Below the pieces are notes generated by a model that was given only the letters and a program-made list of their open reading frames with translations, did not search any database and had not been told where the DNA came from. From positions 632,593 to 696,592 of the forward strand of contig BCKQ01000005.1 of assembly GCA_001600695.1 (NCBI GenBank): a DNA stretch of 64,000 bases, read 5' to 3'. Made by a program: the position numbers and the translations under genes. How positions within the stretch are numbered: position 1 is the first letter of the stretch; each line of letters opens with the position of its first letter. This DNA comes from Ascoidea asiatica (lineage: Eukaryota; Ascomycota; Saccharomycetes; Ascoideales; Ascoideaceae). Positions 10,656-22,647 of the stretch are shown here, in pieces.

Positions 10656-11189
10656 AGTATTTCATAATTAAATAATTTCAATTAAATTTAATTTATTATA
10701 TTGATTGAAGAAAAATGATTTAAATTTTATTGATTTTGATTATTATTTGAATCTATTCAAAGAATTATTCATTCATTTAATCAATCAATATATAAATAAT
10801 AAATTATTAAATTAATCAAAATATATCTTGATCTCTTGGAACTTTTTATACTAACTTTTTTTTCAATTTAGGCACCAAAAGTTAAAAGTCAAGAAACCTT
10901 TAATTCTAAACTTGCTTTAGTTATTAAATCTGGTAAATATACCTTAGGTTATAAAACAACTGTTAAATCTTTACGTCAAGGTAAAGCTAAATTAGTTGTT
11001 GTTGCAAAAAATATTCCAACTTTAAGAAAAGCTGAAATTGAATATTATGCAATGTTATCTAAAACTACTGTTTCTTATTTCGAAGGTGGTAATAATGAAT
11101 TAGGTACTGCTTGTGGTAAATTATTCAGAGTTGGTGTTTTAGCTATTATTGACGCTGGTGATTCTGATATCTTAGCTGATTTAGTTTAA
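10650..11189 (+). CDS. RPL30: 60S ribosomal protein L30 (eL30), two exons
   Basis: The coding exons are 10650-10652 (only the ATG) and 10872-11189, giving 106 residues starting MAPKVKSQ. The intron, 10653-10871 (219 nt), has a GTCAGT donor, a perfect TACTAAC branch site at 10849-10855 and a TAG acceptor. The protein matches yeast L30 throughout: [51 protein letters not shown] and AGDSDIL. eL30 is a 60S subunit protein that also binds kink-turn RNAs. The unusual donor GTCAGT and the one-codon first exon are the same as in S. cerevisiae, where L30 represses splicing of its own transcript. The gene is divergent with RPL24 and convergent with PKC1. Confidence 0.96.
10653..10871 (+). other. RPL30 intron
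   Basis: 219 nt, GTCAGT donor, TACTAAC branch site at 10849-10855, T-rich tract, TAG acceptor at 10869-10871. The phase is 0 and splicing joins ATG to GCA CCA, restoring the eL30 N-terminus. I saw no snoRNA inside. Confidence 0.95.
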
Positions 11190-11415
11190 TCTCTTTTAGT
11201 TTAATGGAGTATAATGTAATGAATGTACTATATTTATTATATATTTATTGTATATCATTAATATTATTAATATAAATTACGTTACTTAATTATTTTATTA
11301 TTACATAATCGAGATACTTTCGATTTTGAATTAAACTCTCATTTCGTCTAAAATCTATTATAAATACTGTATATTGAATTTCTATATATAATATTCTAAA
11401 GAACTAAAATCAAAA

Positions 11416-14400
11416 TTAAAATTCACTATCACAAACTTTTGAAAATCCAGTAAATTGTCTTTGATCTGCTTCTGATATTGAATTGGTTGGAGTTAATTCA
11501 ACTGGTAAATCTGTAAATTCTTTATCGAAATTACTTCCTTCATTATTATTATCTATTTCTGGTTTTAATGGTGGTTCAATTTCAAATTTAATTAATTTAT
11601 TAAAATCAATTTTTTCAAAATATTTATGTTCCATAATTTCTAATGCATCTCTTTCACCACTACCTAATCTCTTTTTTTCATCTTTATTTAATAATCCACT
11701 TATAACTTCAACTGTACTTGGTGACATTGTTGGTGGATATGTTGGTTCATCAAATGATATAGAATTTCTAATTTCTAATTCATTATCTCCAAAAAATGGT
11801 GATACTTGTAAAATCATTTGATATATTAAAACTCCAAATGCCCACCAATCAACTGATTTATCATAATCTTTACCTTCAATAATTTCTGGTGCCATATAAT
11901 CTAATGTTCCACAAAATGTTGATGTTCTTCTACCATATTCCATATTATCTTTACATAATCCATAATCTGCAATTTTTACATGACCTTCTTGTGTTAATAA
12001 TATATTCTCTAATTTTAAATCTCTATAAACAATTCCATTTTCATGTAAATATTTTAATCCAATTAAAACTTCTGCTGCAATAAATCTTGCTGTTCTTAAT
12101 GTAAATGGATGTTTTTGTAAATGCCACATTAAATCTCCTCCTTTTGCAAATTCCATAACAAAAAAAATTCTTCTTTTGGTATGAAATGAACTATATAATT
12201 TTGTTAAAAATGGTATATTTGCTTTACTTGCAATAACATACATTTTTTTCTCTTGTTTAATACCTGAAATTTGTCCATCTTCAACAATTGCTGATTTTTT
12301 TAAAATTTTTATTGCACATCTACGATTAGATTTTTTAGATTCAGCTAATAAAACTTTACCAAATTGCCCTCTACCTAAAACTCTAATATATCTAAAATCT
12401 TTTTCTCCAATTTTTCTTTTAGTATTAATTTTACCAAATTCTAATCTACTATCACTACTTTTTCTTGAATTATTATCAACTAAAGAAGAAATTGGTTCTA
12501 TTGATCCATTATCTAATTCTTCATCTTTTTTAGGTAATTCATTTCCGCTTTCCTTTGATTCCTCTTTTTCCTTAGCTATATTATTTATAAAATCTTTAAA
12601 AGGTTCAATACTTGTTTCTATTTTTTCTTTTTTTTCTAATTTACCAAATCCTTCAATATCTGCAATCATTGAACTCATTATATCAATACTTGTTTCTAGT
12701 TTTTCTTCATTTTGATCTACAGTTTCTGTTGTCGGACTTGATACTTTATCATAAAGCCATTTTTCATATTCTTCATTAGATCTATTAAATGTTGAACTAT
12801 TTCTTCTATATTCATTAGTATATTCAAATTTATCTTCAACTGTAATCATAGGTAATACCAATTGAGGATTATAACTTTCTTGACTTAATTGAGATCTAGA
12901 TGAATTTGCTGAATTAATTGAATTTAAAGATATATTTGAATTAGCTCTATTATGTTCCTGAAAAGGTCTTAATGATAATGAATTTCTATCTGAATTTGGA
13001 ACTGTACAACTTAATTCATCTTTTAATTCATCAATACATTTTTTATCATGAATAAATTTTTGACAATTTTGACATTTATAACATTGAAATCGTAAAAGTT
13101 GATTACACACAAAACATGATTGAATAGTATTTGTATAAAATTTGACTAATTTATGACCATTTTTAATTGTAAATCTCTCTTTTTCAATTACTGCTGGTTT
13201 ACGAGGGCCAAATGGTGTATTAATATAATTTGGTACTTTTGGAGATTTCATTTTAATATCTGTTGAATTTACTGGCATTATTGCTGCTTTATGTTGTTCA
13301 AATTCTAAAGCCAATTCTATCTGACCTTCTGGCTCTAAGTTAAACATAGTAAATTTTTTTTCAGCATTGTCCAACTTATTTTGAAGATTATTTCGATTCA
13401 AAGGATCATTCATATTCTGATCTAAAGCATTATAACTTAAAGCCTCAGTTGATTTTCTTTGAGGTTCATTTAAGGAATATAAACCATTATCAGTTGAAGC
13501 TGAAAGATTTGAATATTGTAATTTGATTTGATTTTTAACTTTTCTAGTTTCTTCAGCTATATCACTAATAGTTATCCAAATAACTGAAACTTCAACAAAT
13601 TTTCCCTCAATTTTATCTAATACTGATATTTCTAATTCATTACCATTTTCAACATTTACAGAATATGATTGATTCCATATATCATTTTTGATTAAATTAG
13701 AGTCAGGAAATCTAATACTATCTACTTTAAATGCTAATTTGGAATGTGTTGAATTATTGTCAAATTTATTATAAGCAGAAGCAGGACGTGTTAAACCTGT
13801 AATCCTATGTATATGAACTTTTAGAAGTCCTGATAATGGTTTTCTCAAGTTATTTGTATTAGATATAAATTTAATATCACTATTGAAATCTAAATCATTT
13901 ATATTTAAGTCTTTATATTTCTTTTGAGCTTTTTCTAAAAGAAAGAGTCTTTGCTGAAAAGTTTCAGTTTTCTGTTTTGATTCTGAATAAAATTGAGGAT
14001 TAACAAATTTTTTTTCATATAATTCTTTCATTTTTTCAGCAGCCTTAAGAAATCTTTTTTCAGTTTGAATTTTAAGAGTTAAAAGTTCACTCATATATTT
14101 GACTTTATGACCCATAGAAGGACAATTCACTTTTTCTAAATCCATTCTATTTAAAATTCTATTTTGATTCATATTACCATTATTTAAAATTTTATTTTCT
14201 TGTTGATATTGAATTGAATTTGAATTTGAAACAGTATTTTGATTCTTTTGAGAATTTGAAGGCATTTCATAAATCTTAGGAGGATTTTCAAGACCTGGTG
14301 GAGGTTTTCTTACTGGGCGAGTTGAAACTTTTAGTTTTTTCAAAGAAGATTCAAAATAAGATAAACGACTTTTAGCTTCTTCAATTTGAATACCACAATT

Positions 14401-15558
14401 TTTTTTAATCACTGGATTTACAGAAGAATTAGAAATTTGAGTTATTTTACTTATAATTTGTTTTTCAGTTGATATTTTTTGTAAAAGTTTTGCTTCTGGT
14501 GTTGATGGAGCTTCTTTTTTAGGAGCACGAATAGCATGGATTAAAGAAGGAGAGCTTGAGGTAGAAGTTGGTGAATTTGAATATCCAGATTTATTGAAGC
14601 TTGAATTATAATTTGATTTAGGAAGTGAGTTATGATTAGCAGGTTGAATACGAGATGAATTCAAACTATGATTCAAATTAGGATTTATTTTATTTTTTGG
14701 AAGATTATTTTGAGGCTGATACAGCATGGGTCTTGATTTTATATTAGAATTCAAAATTGGAGTGGATGATAAGGCAGAGGGTATAGCTGAATTTAAGCTT
14801 GGGTTTGGACTTTGATTTGGAAACTGATTGTGGATTCTATTTTGGTTTTGATTTTGATTTATAATAGGAGTTGAATTAGGATTTGGAATAGGATTAGGTC
14901 TGTAATTTAAATTTGAATTATGATTATAATTAGGATTAGGATTTTGATTATAACTTGGATTAGGAATAGGTTTATGATTTACATTTACATTAGGCTTATA
15001 ACTTGCATTAGGATTATAACTTACATTAGGGATGGGGTCATATTTTGGAATAGAATTTGGAATAGAATTTGGATTAGAATTTGGATTAGGATTGGGGTTA
15101 GAAATAGGATTATAGTTTGCAAATTGACTGGAGAATCTATTAGGATTTGAATTTGGATTTGAATTTGGATGTGAGATGGGACTCACACTAGAATTTTGAT
15201 TTTGATTAGAAAATCTATTTGAATTATGATTTTGATTGAAGTTTGTATATTGATTCAAAAAAGGATTCGAAAATACCTGTGGGTTATTCTGAGTTGTAGT
15301 AGGATTCGAATATTGGTAAGATTGTGGTCTTGGTTTTCGATAAGAGTTTTCTTCTATATTCGGAGTTGGCCTTTGACCTTGATTTGAATTTATGATTGGA
15401 TTTGGATTATTATTATAATTCACAGAATACCTATTCCGATTTGAATCATTTGGATCATTTAGATTATAAGGTTTATAAGGCTCATTTGGATTATTTGAAT
15501 TATTTGATTTATTTGAATTATATGAGTTATTTGAATTATATGGGTTATTTGGAAACAT
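11416..15558 (-). CDS. PKC1: Protein kinase C (Pkc1), cell-wall integrity kinase
   Basis: 1380 residues; S. cerevisiae Pkc1 has 1151. The first 350 residues are a low-complexity Asn/Pro/Ser region. Helical HR1-like segments (Rho1 binding in the family) appear near 355-410 and 485-540, and a C2-like region near 580-700. A single Cys/His cluster resembling a C1 domain lies near 800-850. The AGC kinase domain (about 1055-1310) shows LGRGQFGKV, CAIKILKK, YRDLKLEN, ADYGLCKD (DYG in place of DFG, as in yeast Pkc1), CGTLDYMAPE and DWWAFGVL. A turn motif (LTPTNS) and a hydrophobic motif ending FTGFS follow. The kinase acts below Rho1 and above the Bck1-Mkk-Slt2 cascade. SEA4 lies next to it, as in S. 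cerevisiae (YBL105C/YBL104C), which supports orthology. Confidence 0.93.
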   Translation of the reverse strand: MFPNNPYNSNNSYNSNKSNNSNNPNEPYKPYNLNDPNDSNRNRYSVNYNNNPNPIINSNQGQRPTPNIEENSYRKPRPQSYQYSNPTTTQNNPQVFSNPFLNQYTNFNQNHNSNRFSNQNQNSSVSPISHPNSNPNSNPNRFSSQFANYNPISNPNPNPNSNPNSIPNSIPKYDPIPNVSYNPNASYKPNVNVNHKPIPNPSYNQNPNPNYNHNSNLNYRPNPIPNPNSTPIINQNQNQNRIHNQFPNQSPNPSLNSAIPSALSSTPILNSNIKSRPMLYQPQNNLPKNKINPNLNHSLNSSRIQPANHNSLPKSNYNSSFNKSGYSNSPTSTSSSPSLIHAIRAPKKEAPSTPEAKLLQKISTEKQIISKITQISNSSVNPVIKKNCGIQIEEAKSRLSYFESSLKKLKVSTRPVRKPPPGLENPPKIYEMPSNSQKNQNTVSNSNSIQYQQENKILNNGNMNQNRILNRMDLEKVNCPSMGHKVKYMSELLTLKIQTEKRFLKAAEKMKELYEKKFVNPQFYSESKQKTETFQQRLFLLEKAQKKYKDLNINDLDFNSDIKFISNTNNLRKPLSGLLKVHIHRITGLTRPASAYNKFDNNSTHSKLAFKVDSIRFPDSNLIKNDIWNQSYSVNVENGNELEISVLDKIEGKFVEVSVIWITISDIAEETRKVKNQIKLQYSNLSASTDNGLYSLNEPQRKSTEALSYNALDQNMNDPLNRNNLQNKLDNAEKKFTMFNLEPEGQIELALEFEQHKAAIMPVNSTDIKMKSPKVPNYINTPFGPRKPAVIEKERFTIKNGHKLVKFYTNTIQSCFVCNQLLRFQCYKCQNCQKFIHDKKCIDELKDELSCTVPNSDRNSLSLRPFQEHNRANSNISLNSINSANSSRSQLSQESYNPQLVLPMITVEDKFEYTNEYRRNSSTFNRSNEEYEKWLYDKVSSPTTETVDQNEEKLETSIDIMSSMIADIEGFGKLEKKEKIETSIEPFKDFINNIAKEKEESKESGNELPKKDEELDNGSIEPISSLVDNNSRKSSDSRLEFGKINTKRKIGEKDFRYIRVLGRGQFGKVLLAESKKSNRRCAIKILKKSAIVEDGQISGIKQEKKMYVIASKANIPFLTKLYSSFHTKRRIFFVMEFAKGGDLMWHLQKHPFTLRTARFIAAEVLIGLKYLHENGIVYRDLKLENILLTQEGHVKIADYGLCKDNMEYGRRTSTFCGTLDYMAPEIIEGKDYDKSVDWWAFGVLIYQMILQVSPFFGDNELEIRNSISFDEPTYPPTMSPSTVEVISGLLNKDEKKRLGSGERDALEIMEHKYFEKIDFNKLIKFEIEPPLKPEIDNNNEGSNFDKEFTDLPVELTPTNSISEADQRQFTGFSKVCDSEF

Positions 15559-16272
15559 TCCTCATATATCCCTAAACGAGGCTTTTGCTTTTAGAAAAAT
15601 GAATTAAATAAATATGAATTTCAATAGCACACTTTCTGTAATTGAAGCTAAGTTGTTCTTCATAAGCCAGAAGCAATGCTTTTATATTGATTATGTTTTC
15701 CAGATTAAAATAGTTTGAATCATAAATAGCAGTAAAAAGCACTATTCAAAAGGGGAGCCCAATACAGGAAAATATCACTGCAAGCACTCAGCACTCAGCA
15801 CTCCCTCACAGTGGTCCTGTACCGAGTTTTGTGCTGACTGAGTAACATTAACAGAAAGTCCTCTCAAATTGTCTTTTTACCCAAGCGCACGGAACCAGAA
15901 ACAGACCAGATATGTTTTTTGTATTTATTGTGTATTTTATTTTATTTGATCTAATTTTATTTAATTTTATTTAATTTACTGCGTGTTTTATTGTTATCAA
16001 ATTGAAAGGATCAATGTTAATATTTTAATATTGATTTTGTATATTCCAAACCCATTTTACAAAAAAAGGTATTTATAATTGTAAATCTCAGTATGGGCCG
16101 GGTTGTTTCCAAATAGTAGTCACCAGGGAGTCTATATGAAAGAATCATTCTATAATTTTTATTCGCAATTTTATCTTCTTCGTTCATTCACTGGAGGAAT
16201 CAGAGAGATTCTAAATCGAAATGAAAAAAAAGCAAAAAAAGAATACTAGGCTATTCATCTATTCTTTGATAT
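15559..16272. promoter_or_regulatory. PKC1 upstream region with a short GC-rich island
   Basis: A 714-bp gap between the PKC1 start and the SEA4 stop, both on the minus strand. About 15775-15905 is GC-rich and contains three near-repeats of GCACTCA (15784-15805). The rest is AT-rich. No gene is seen. Confidence 0.5.
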
Positions 16273-19200
16273 TTATTTCAATGAGCATTTACAATTGCAA
16301 TTAGGAATAGGGCACACTATATGTTCTTCAAACCATTCTTCAGCATGGTTGAAATGCATCCCATGGTGACAAGTCAAACAAACTGTAACCAACTCTTCAT
16401 CATTCATACCTAAAGGAAATAAGCATATTCCACATCTTGGTAATAAAGCATTACAATAAGGGCAACTTATAATTTTATTTAAATATGGTTTTTTATGTTT
16501 TATATTTCCTTTATTTTTTGGTACTTTATTTTTAATTTTCATATTTAAACTAGAATTTCCAATTGTATCTATACTTATATTCATATTTCCTTTGGAATTT
16601 TTATCATTTATTTTACCATTAGAATCAAAATTCAAATTTCCTGATAAACTTATACCTTTACTGCATTTCAAACATTGTATAATTAATTGTTTAGGCTTAT
16701 TAAGAAGTTTCATCTCTTCTTCAAATGCTTTCAAACTTCTATTATTACCACTGTTATTAATATTACTTTCGTTTTTAATATTGATATTATTATCATTCCC
16801 CATATTATTCATATCTATATTATTAATATTGTTATTACTAATAGTATTATTATCAATACTATTACCATTTCCCTTGTCATTTCCATTAAGTTTGTCATTA
16901 CCAATAATATTATTTTCAATTTTGTTATTATTCTGATATAAAATTTCTCTTCTTTTAATATCAAATTTGCAACGTTGTCTAAATAGCTTCAAACTATTCA
17001 AATACTCTCTATAACAATTAATCCAGTATATTACTCTTTTATCTTCAAAGTATTTCGGCACTCCATAAATTCCAATCAAAACTGCAGTTTGTAAATCATT
17101 ACTAAAGTCAATATAATGTTGTAAAATATTAATACCATCAACTGTAATACCAGTTAAAATAATACCTTCCAAATTTCCTGAATTGATCATTTCATTACAA
17201 CTATTCTTCAAATATTCATCTAAAAGCTTATCATTAAGAAATCTAAAAGCAATTTGTAATCTTTCTTTTAATGGTAATGAAACTTCATCTAAAACTGTTC
17301 TCCATTCTTTATCCGAAATATATGCAAAAATTCCTCTAAGATATGGATCTTCAAGTTCCGATGCCAATACTCTACATTCATCTTTCCACTTTGTATTCCC
17401 TTGTTCTTCTTGTCCAACTATAGATTCATAAAAATATGCGGAAATAGCTACTGCTAATATTTTATGCTCTTGAATTTCAGAACTTCTTAAAATATCAATA
17501 CTTTTCTCAATTTCTCCTCTAAATACTGCACAAGCTGCTGCTCTTGTAACTTCTTCATTTTTGATTAATTTATCTAATTTTCTAAAAAACTCTTCTCTTG
17601 TATCATATGAATCTAATAAATATAAGCAAAGTTTTCTTTGATTTGATTTTTTTTTAGTGATTCCTTCTTCTTTAAAATTATTACTAATTCCACTTGTAAA
17701 TTCTCTATTTCTTTTTGGACTTTCAATTTTATGAACAATATTTTTTATACATTCTTGATATAAATCAGATGTTGCTGTATTAATTCCAAAGTTAGATCCG
17801 TATCCATATCCAAAGCCAGTCATATTATTACCTTTAATACGTTTATTTCCAATAAATCTTTGTAACTTTTCATTGTCTTCTATACCTTCCCAAATATCTC
17901 TAACTCCTAAAAATCTTAAATCGAATAATTTATTATTCATTAAATCATTATTCTTACTTGATAGTTCAATCCATTTCCAAATCGATTCAAGCATGTTTAT
18001 ACTACCTTCTAGAATACCATCATTTGAACTACCTTGTTTCAAACTATTAATGATATCTAAATTTTTTTCATAATCAACCCCATATCCACTACCAAGCATT
18101 ATTTGAAACTTATTACAAATATCTTGCTCTATGAAATTGGAGTCCGTTATTGAATATTCTATTGTAAGATTTTGATTCTGATTATCAGAATCATAATCAT
18201 CTCCCATATTTTTGATATTATTTTCTTCAAATCCATCAAAGTTAGATATCATTTGTTTATTTTCTTCATTAAGCCCGATAACTTGTGTTGATTCGTCATG
18301 TTTCGCTTTTACAATATTTCCTTTAACTGGAGATATCTGCTGATTTCCAAGCTTAATTAAATCAGCAAACTCACCTGGCTTCGGTGAATTCTTTTCCCTT
18401 AATTCATTATCTATATCTCCATGAGTTATACCTTTATTATCTATTTGTACTTTTTCATTTATTTTTGCATCTAGTTTCAATGAGTACAAATCATTTAGAA
18501 TATTATCTTCAGGATTTCTTTTATTTCTTTTTTCATTACCTAAAATTATTCCTTTAAAATAGTTATTTTTTTTAAGATTTACTCTATATTTTAATAATCC
18601 CCAAGGACCACAGTTTATTGAATTATTTTGAGGAGAAAACTTGGAGGTGAACTGTCCTTCAGTTAATGGATATTTTTTTACTGTACCGGAAAGCTTTAAG
18701 CAAACTATACTTGAAAAATATTTTCCATTTCTAGCATAATCGAATGATACAAATTTACCTAAAGTATCCCTATTATTTATATCAAATATTTTATCCACAA
18801 ACAAATTATCTATATTGATTGTTTCTCTTTTTTCTTTATTTTCAGATTCTAAGTTTTGGGTAAAAATATGACTTGAGATTGAATCTTCTTCATCACTGGT
18901 AATATAAGTTGCATTATATTCATCATCTTCTTCATGTATGTTATTCAAAAAGTTTAAGGTTAAATTGGAATAATTTGCTTCAACTGGAACATAACCTAAA
19001 CTCCATTTTTTTAATTTAGTAATTCTTTTCTCTTCTTCAGTATAATAGTCATACAGTGTTGTTATCTCGAGTTTATTCACAGGTGAATATCTATAACAAA
19101 CTGACTTTTGTTTTTCAATGTTTAAATCTGATAAACTCAATTCCAAAACAGGTTTTGAATTAATTACTTCTTTATTTGAGATTATTGAAGAGCTTGCAAC

Positions 19201-20060
19201 AGATTCAACAATACTAGAATTTAAATTGGTTAATGACCCTTTTTGATTATTATTTAAAGTAACATTTTGTCCAGATTTGTAATCAGTTATTAAATTAGTA
19301 TTTGTTACTAGTTTTCTTCTATCCCAGAAAGCAATACCATCATCAGAAGAAGAACTAAATAAGTAGTTTATAAATGGGTCATATAATATTTGATTATGAC
19401 ATTGAGTTCTTATTTCAAAAACAGGTTTATTACTAGATATCCTTGAGTCAAATTCAAATAATTTATGATTTGTTCCAACTATTATATTATCTGTGAAAAA
19501 AGGACTAAACTTTGAGCATAAAATTGAATCATTGTTTATAGCTGAATAAACTTTTTTATCTTTGAGAATATCAAATAATAAAAGACTTGAATTACCTCTT
19601 ACTTTTTCAAGACCTAAAGCTAATAAAGAAGATGAATTATTGAATGATAAAGAATTGCAAATATTTGTGTAATTTTTATTGAATTCCTGAATATCACCTT
19701 CATCATTATCCATTTTCATCATATCAAAAATCTTTGCAGAACCATTTTTATGACCTGTTGCAACAATTCCAAATCTTCGAGAATTGGAGAAACAAGAAAT
19801 AGCCGAAAGTTTTTTCCTGTTGATTCTTTCTAAATCTTCTGAAGAAATCTTTGAAAAAGTTAATATAAAAATGAATTATTAGTTAGAATAAATCCATAGA
19901 GCTTATAATAAATAGAAAATTGACAAAATATGCTTACTTCATTTAGGTAATCAGATTGATAAAGAGATATTTCATCCAAATTGCTAGTTCCTGGTCCAAC
20001 AGCCAAGAAATATTCGTATGGCTCTCTTGACCAGGAATCAATTCTCTTGATACAAGTCAT
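16273..20060 (-). CDS. SEA4: SEA/GATOR2 complex subunit Sea4 (Mios homolog), two exons
   Basis: Exon 1 is 20060-19938 (41 codons) and exon 2 is 19848-16273, joined in phase 0, giving 1232 residues; yeast Sea4 has about 1038. The N-terminal part carries WD40-like repeats (for example FGIVATGHKNGSAKIFD and FSSSSDDGIAFWDRRKL). A helical solenoid fills the middle (about 800-1010). The end has a Cys/His zinc domain (CPYCNALLPRCGICLFPL ... CLTCHHGMHFNHAEEWF ... CPIPNCNCKC) typical of Mios/Sea4. The SEA complex sits on the vacuole membrane and controls TORC1 in response to amino acids. An Asn/Ile run (about 1045-1090) interrupts the region before the zinc domain. The spliced N-terminus (SREPYEYFLAVG) reads straight into the first WD repeat. 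Confidence 0.92.
19849..19937 (-). other. SEA4 intron
   Basis: An 89-nt intron on the minus strand. The donor is GTAAGC starting at 19937, the branch-like TTCTAAC is at 19888-19882, and the acceptor is CAAAG ending at 19849. Without splicing the first WD repeat is cut off by stop codons. With splicing the frame continues YLNE|ISSEDLERI. Confidence 0.88.
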
Positions 20061-21143
20061 TGACTCTAAATTGTGGAAAGGTATTATAATAGGAAGAAAT
20101 CACTACAATTATAATCAGTATCCTGATGATAGATAAATTGGGTAAATGAATCTAATTTTGTTATATAATGAAATGATGTTAGTTGAGATTATTTGAATGG
20201 CCATACGATAGATAGTTATAAAAGAGATGAAAGTGTCCCGCAAGAAGAATCTTGATTAACATATGGTAACGTTAAAGATTTCGTTAGTTTAGAACTGTTA
20301 AAAAAGTCGTATTTAAATAGAAGCTGGATATTTTGTTTAGGTTCCAATAAAGTCTGTCAACTTAATCACTGTTCAATTGATATGAAATATTTATTATCAA
20401 TAGTTAACATTTATTATAATATAACGAAATATATTTTATATACATATGTGTTTAAAATTCATTTTTTTCCAATAAACAGAAGTGTAAAAACACAGAGATA
20501 TATAAAGTGTATAACCGTGATATTTTTGATTAGACAAAACTAGTAATAACTCAGAAAACAAAAACAAGAAAATAAATATAATTTTAAATATTTGAAAAAT
20601 AATTTAAAAAAAAAAGGATTATAAAAAGGAGTAAAAAAATAAGCAGCATAACAAAACATCAATAATAAATAAAAAATAAACAACTTACTAACCAAAATTC
20701 CATCCAACAAAATCTAAGAAAGCTAAACAAAAATTGGAAAAAATATAATTTTCTCTTAAAAAAAAAAAGAAAGGGGAATTATCCAAAGAAAAAGAATAAA
20801 GAATATCAAAAATTTAGTTTGAACTTAAAGTCAAATTTAGATTTGAGTTGGAATCTAAACTCAAATAAACTAAAGGTAAAAGTAGAAACTGGAAATAGGC
20901 ATAGGTATAAGAACCGGCATAGGCATAGGTATAGAAATTGAAGTAGAAATAGAAATAGAAATAGAAATAGAAATAGAAATGGAAAAAATAGAAGTATAAT
21001 AAATATGAACAATGATATAGGAATAAAAAGCAATAATAATAAAATCAAAAATCCATTATAAATAAATTAAAATTAAAGACCAAGAAAAGGAAAAATAAAA
21101 TGAAAAATCAAAGGAAAATTTTATATTTGAAAATAAATGTAAT
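20061..21143. promoter_or_regulatory. SEA4 upstream region and BEM1 3' flank
   Basis: A 1.08-kb gap between two minus-strand genes. It has no strong GC-rich island. A run of six TAGAAA-like units sits at about 20944-20981 and a degenerate GGCATAGGTAT repeat at about 20886-20936, both in the BEM1 3' flank. No gene is seen. Confidence 0.5.
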
Positions 21144-22604
21144 TTAATAATTATCTACTTTAAGATAAATTTTATCAACACCATTTATTGCAGATATAAA
21201 ATCTTTATCCATTTCTAAAGGGGTATAATAGCCAGTAATATCTTTATATAATAGACTTATATCTTTTTCAGTGTTTAATCTTGATTTAACAGTATCAATT
21301 AAAGAATCTAATGATGAATTTGTTGAAACTTTTAAAGCTATTATATCATCACCATCTGAACCACAATAATAAATTTTTGCTTTAACAAATGTTTCAGGTT
21401 TATTAATATCAATTGAATTTTTATTTTGAGAATTACTAATAGAAGATTTTGAAGATGAATTATCATGATAACTTGGAAAAGAAGATAATGAAGAATTTCT
21501 ACCAGGAGAATTTGGAACTTGAATAGAATCTAAGAATGAATCGAGAACAGGAGTTGGATTTGGTGACTCTTTTGAAGTTTCAATCAGATCAGAATCAGTT
21601 AGGTTATTATTATTATTATTCAAATTATTGACATTATTTCCATAATTATTATCATTACTATTATCATTATTATTTATATTATTATTGTTTGCAGATAATG
21701 TGAATTGAGAAAGTCTTGGATTACTTTTCATTGATGATAACATTGAACTTGAAGATTTTTTTCTATCATGTTGGATCCATGGAGAATTTGGTGTTATTGG
21801 AGATTTTTTTGGATTATAAGGTACAGATGATAAACCAGTTGGTAATAAATTTTTATTACTATTATTAATATTATTATTAGTATTATTATTTGCAGTTTTG
21901 ATATTAATTGATAAATTATGAATATTTGATGTTGGAGAAACGGAAAATGAAGAACGAGTGAATTTTTGACTTGATTGACTTTGATGATTATTTTGAAACA
22001 GTAACAGTTGTTGTTGAGAATGTTGAGATAATGGAATTTGTTGATGATTTGAAGAAAATTGAGGTGTTGAAGGTAATGGTTTTTTATTTTCAATTGAAAC
22101 CGAAGCAATAAGATTTGATAAAGGTAAAAGTTGTTGAGAAATTTTATTTGAAGGAATAAAAGAAGAATATAATGGATGATTTGAATCTAATTCAAGATCT
22201 AATTTTTTTGGTAATAACCAATTAAATAATAACTTATTAATTGAAGTACCATTTAAATCTTGTTCAAATAATTTATTTAAATAAGAATTTAATGAATGAC
22301 ATCTTTTAAGTAAAATATTTGAATCATAATTATTTGAATTATTGGAATTATTTAAATTATTTTGAATTGGTAATGGATTAATTAAAGTTGGTAATTGAAA
22401 ACTATTTAAATTTGAAAAATTTAGATTATTTAAAGAAGATATTAAATTTATATGTAAATCATAAAAATCTTGATAATATCTAATTAAAAATCTTTTTGAA
22501 TTATTTTTTAAAACTAAATCAATTCTATACCAAATTTTACCATTGTGAAGTAGTACATTTGAAACATTAATTGAAACTGGGTTATTATTATTATTTGAAT
22601 TTAA

Positions 22605-22647
<43 letters not shown>

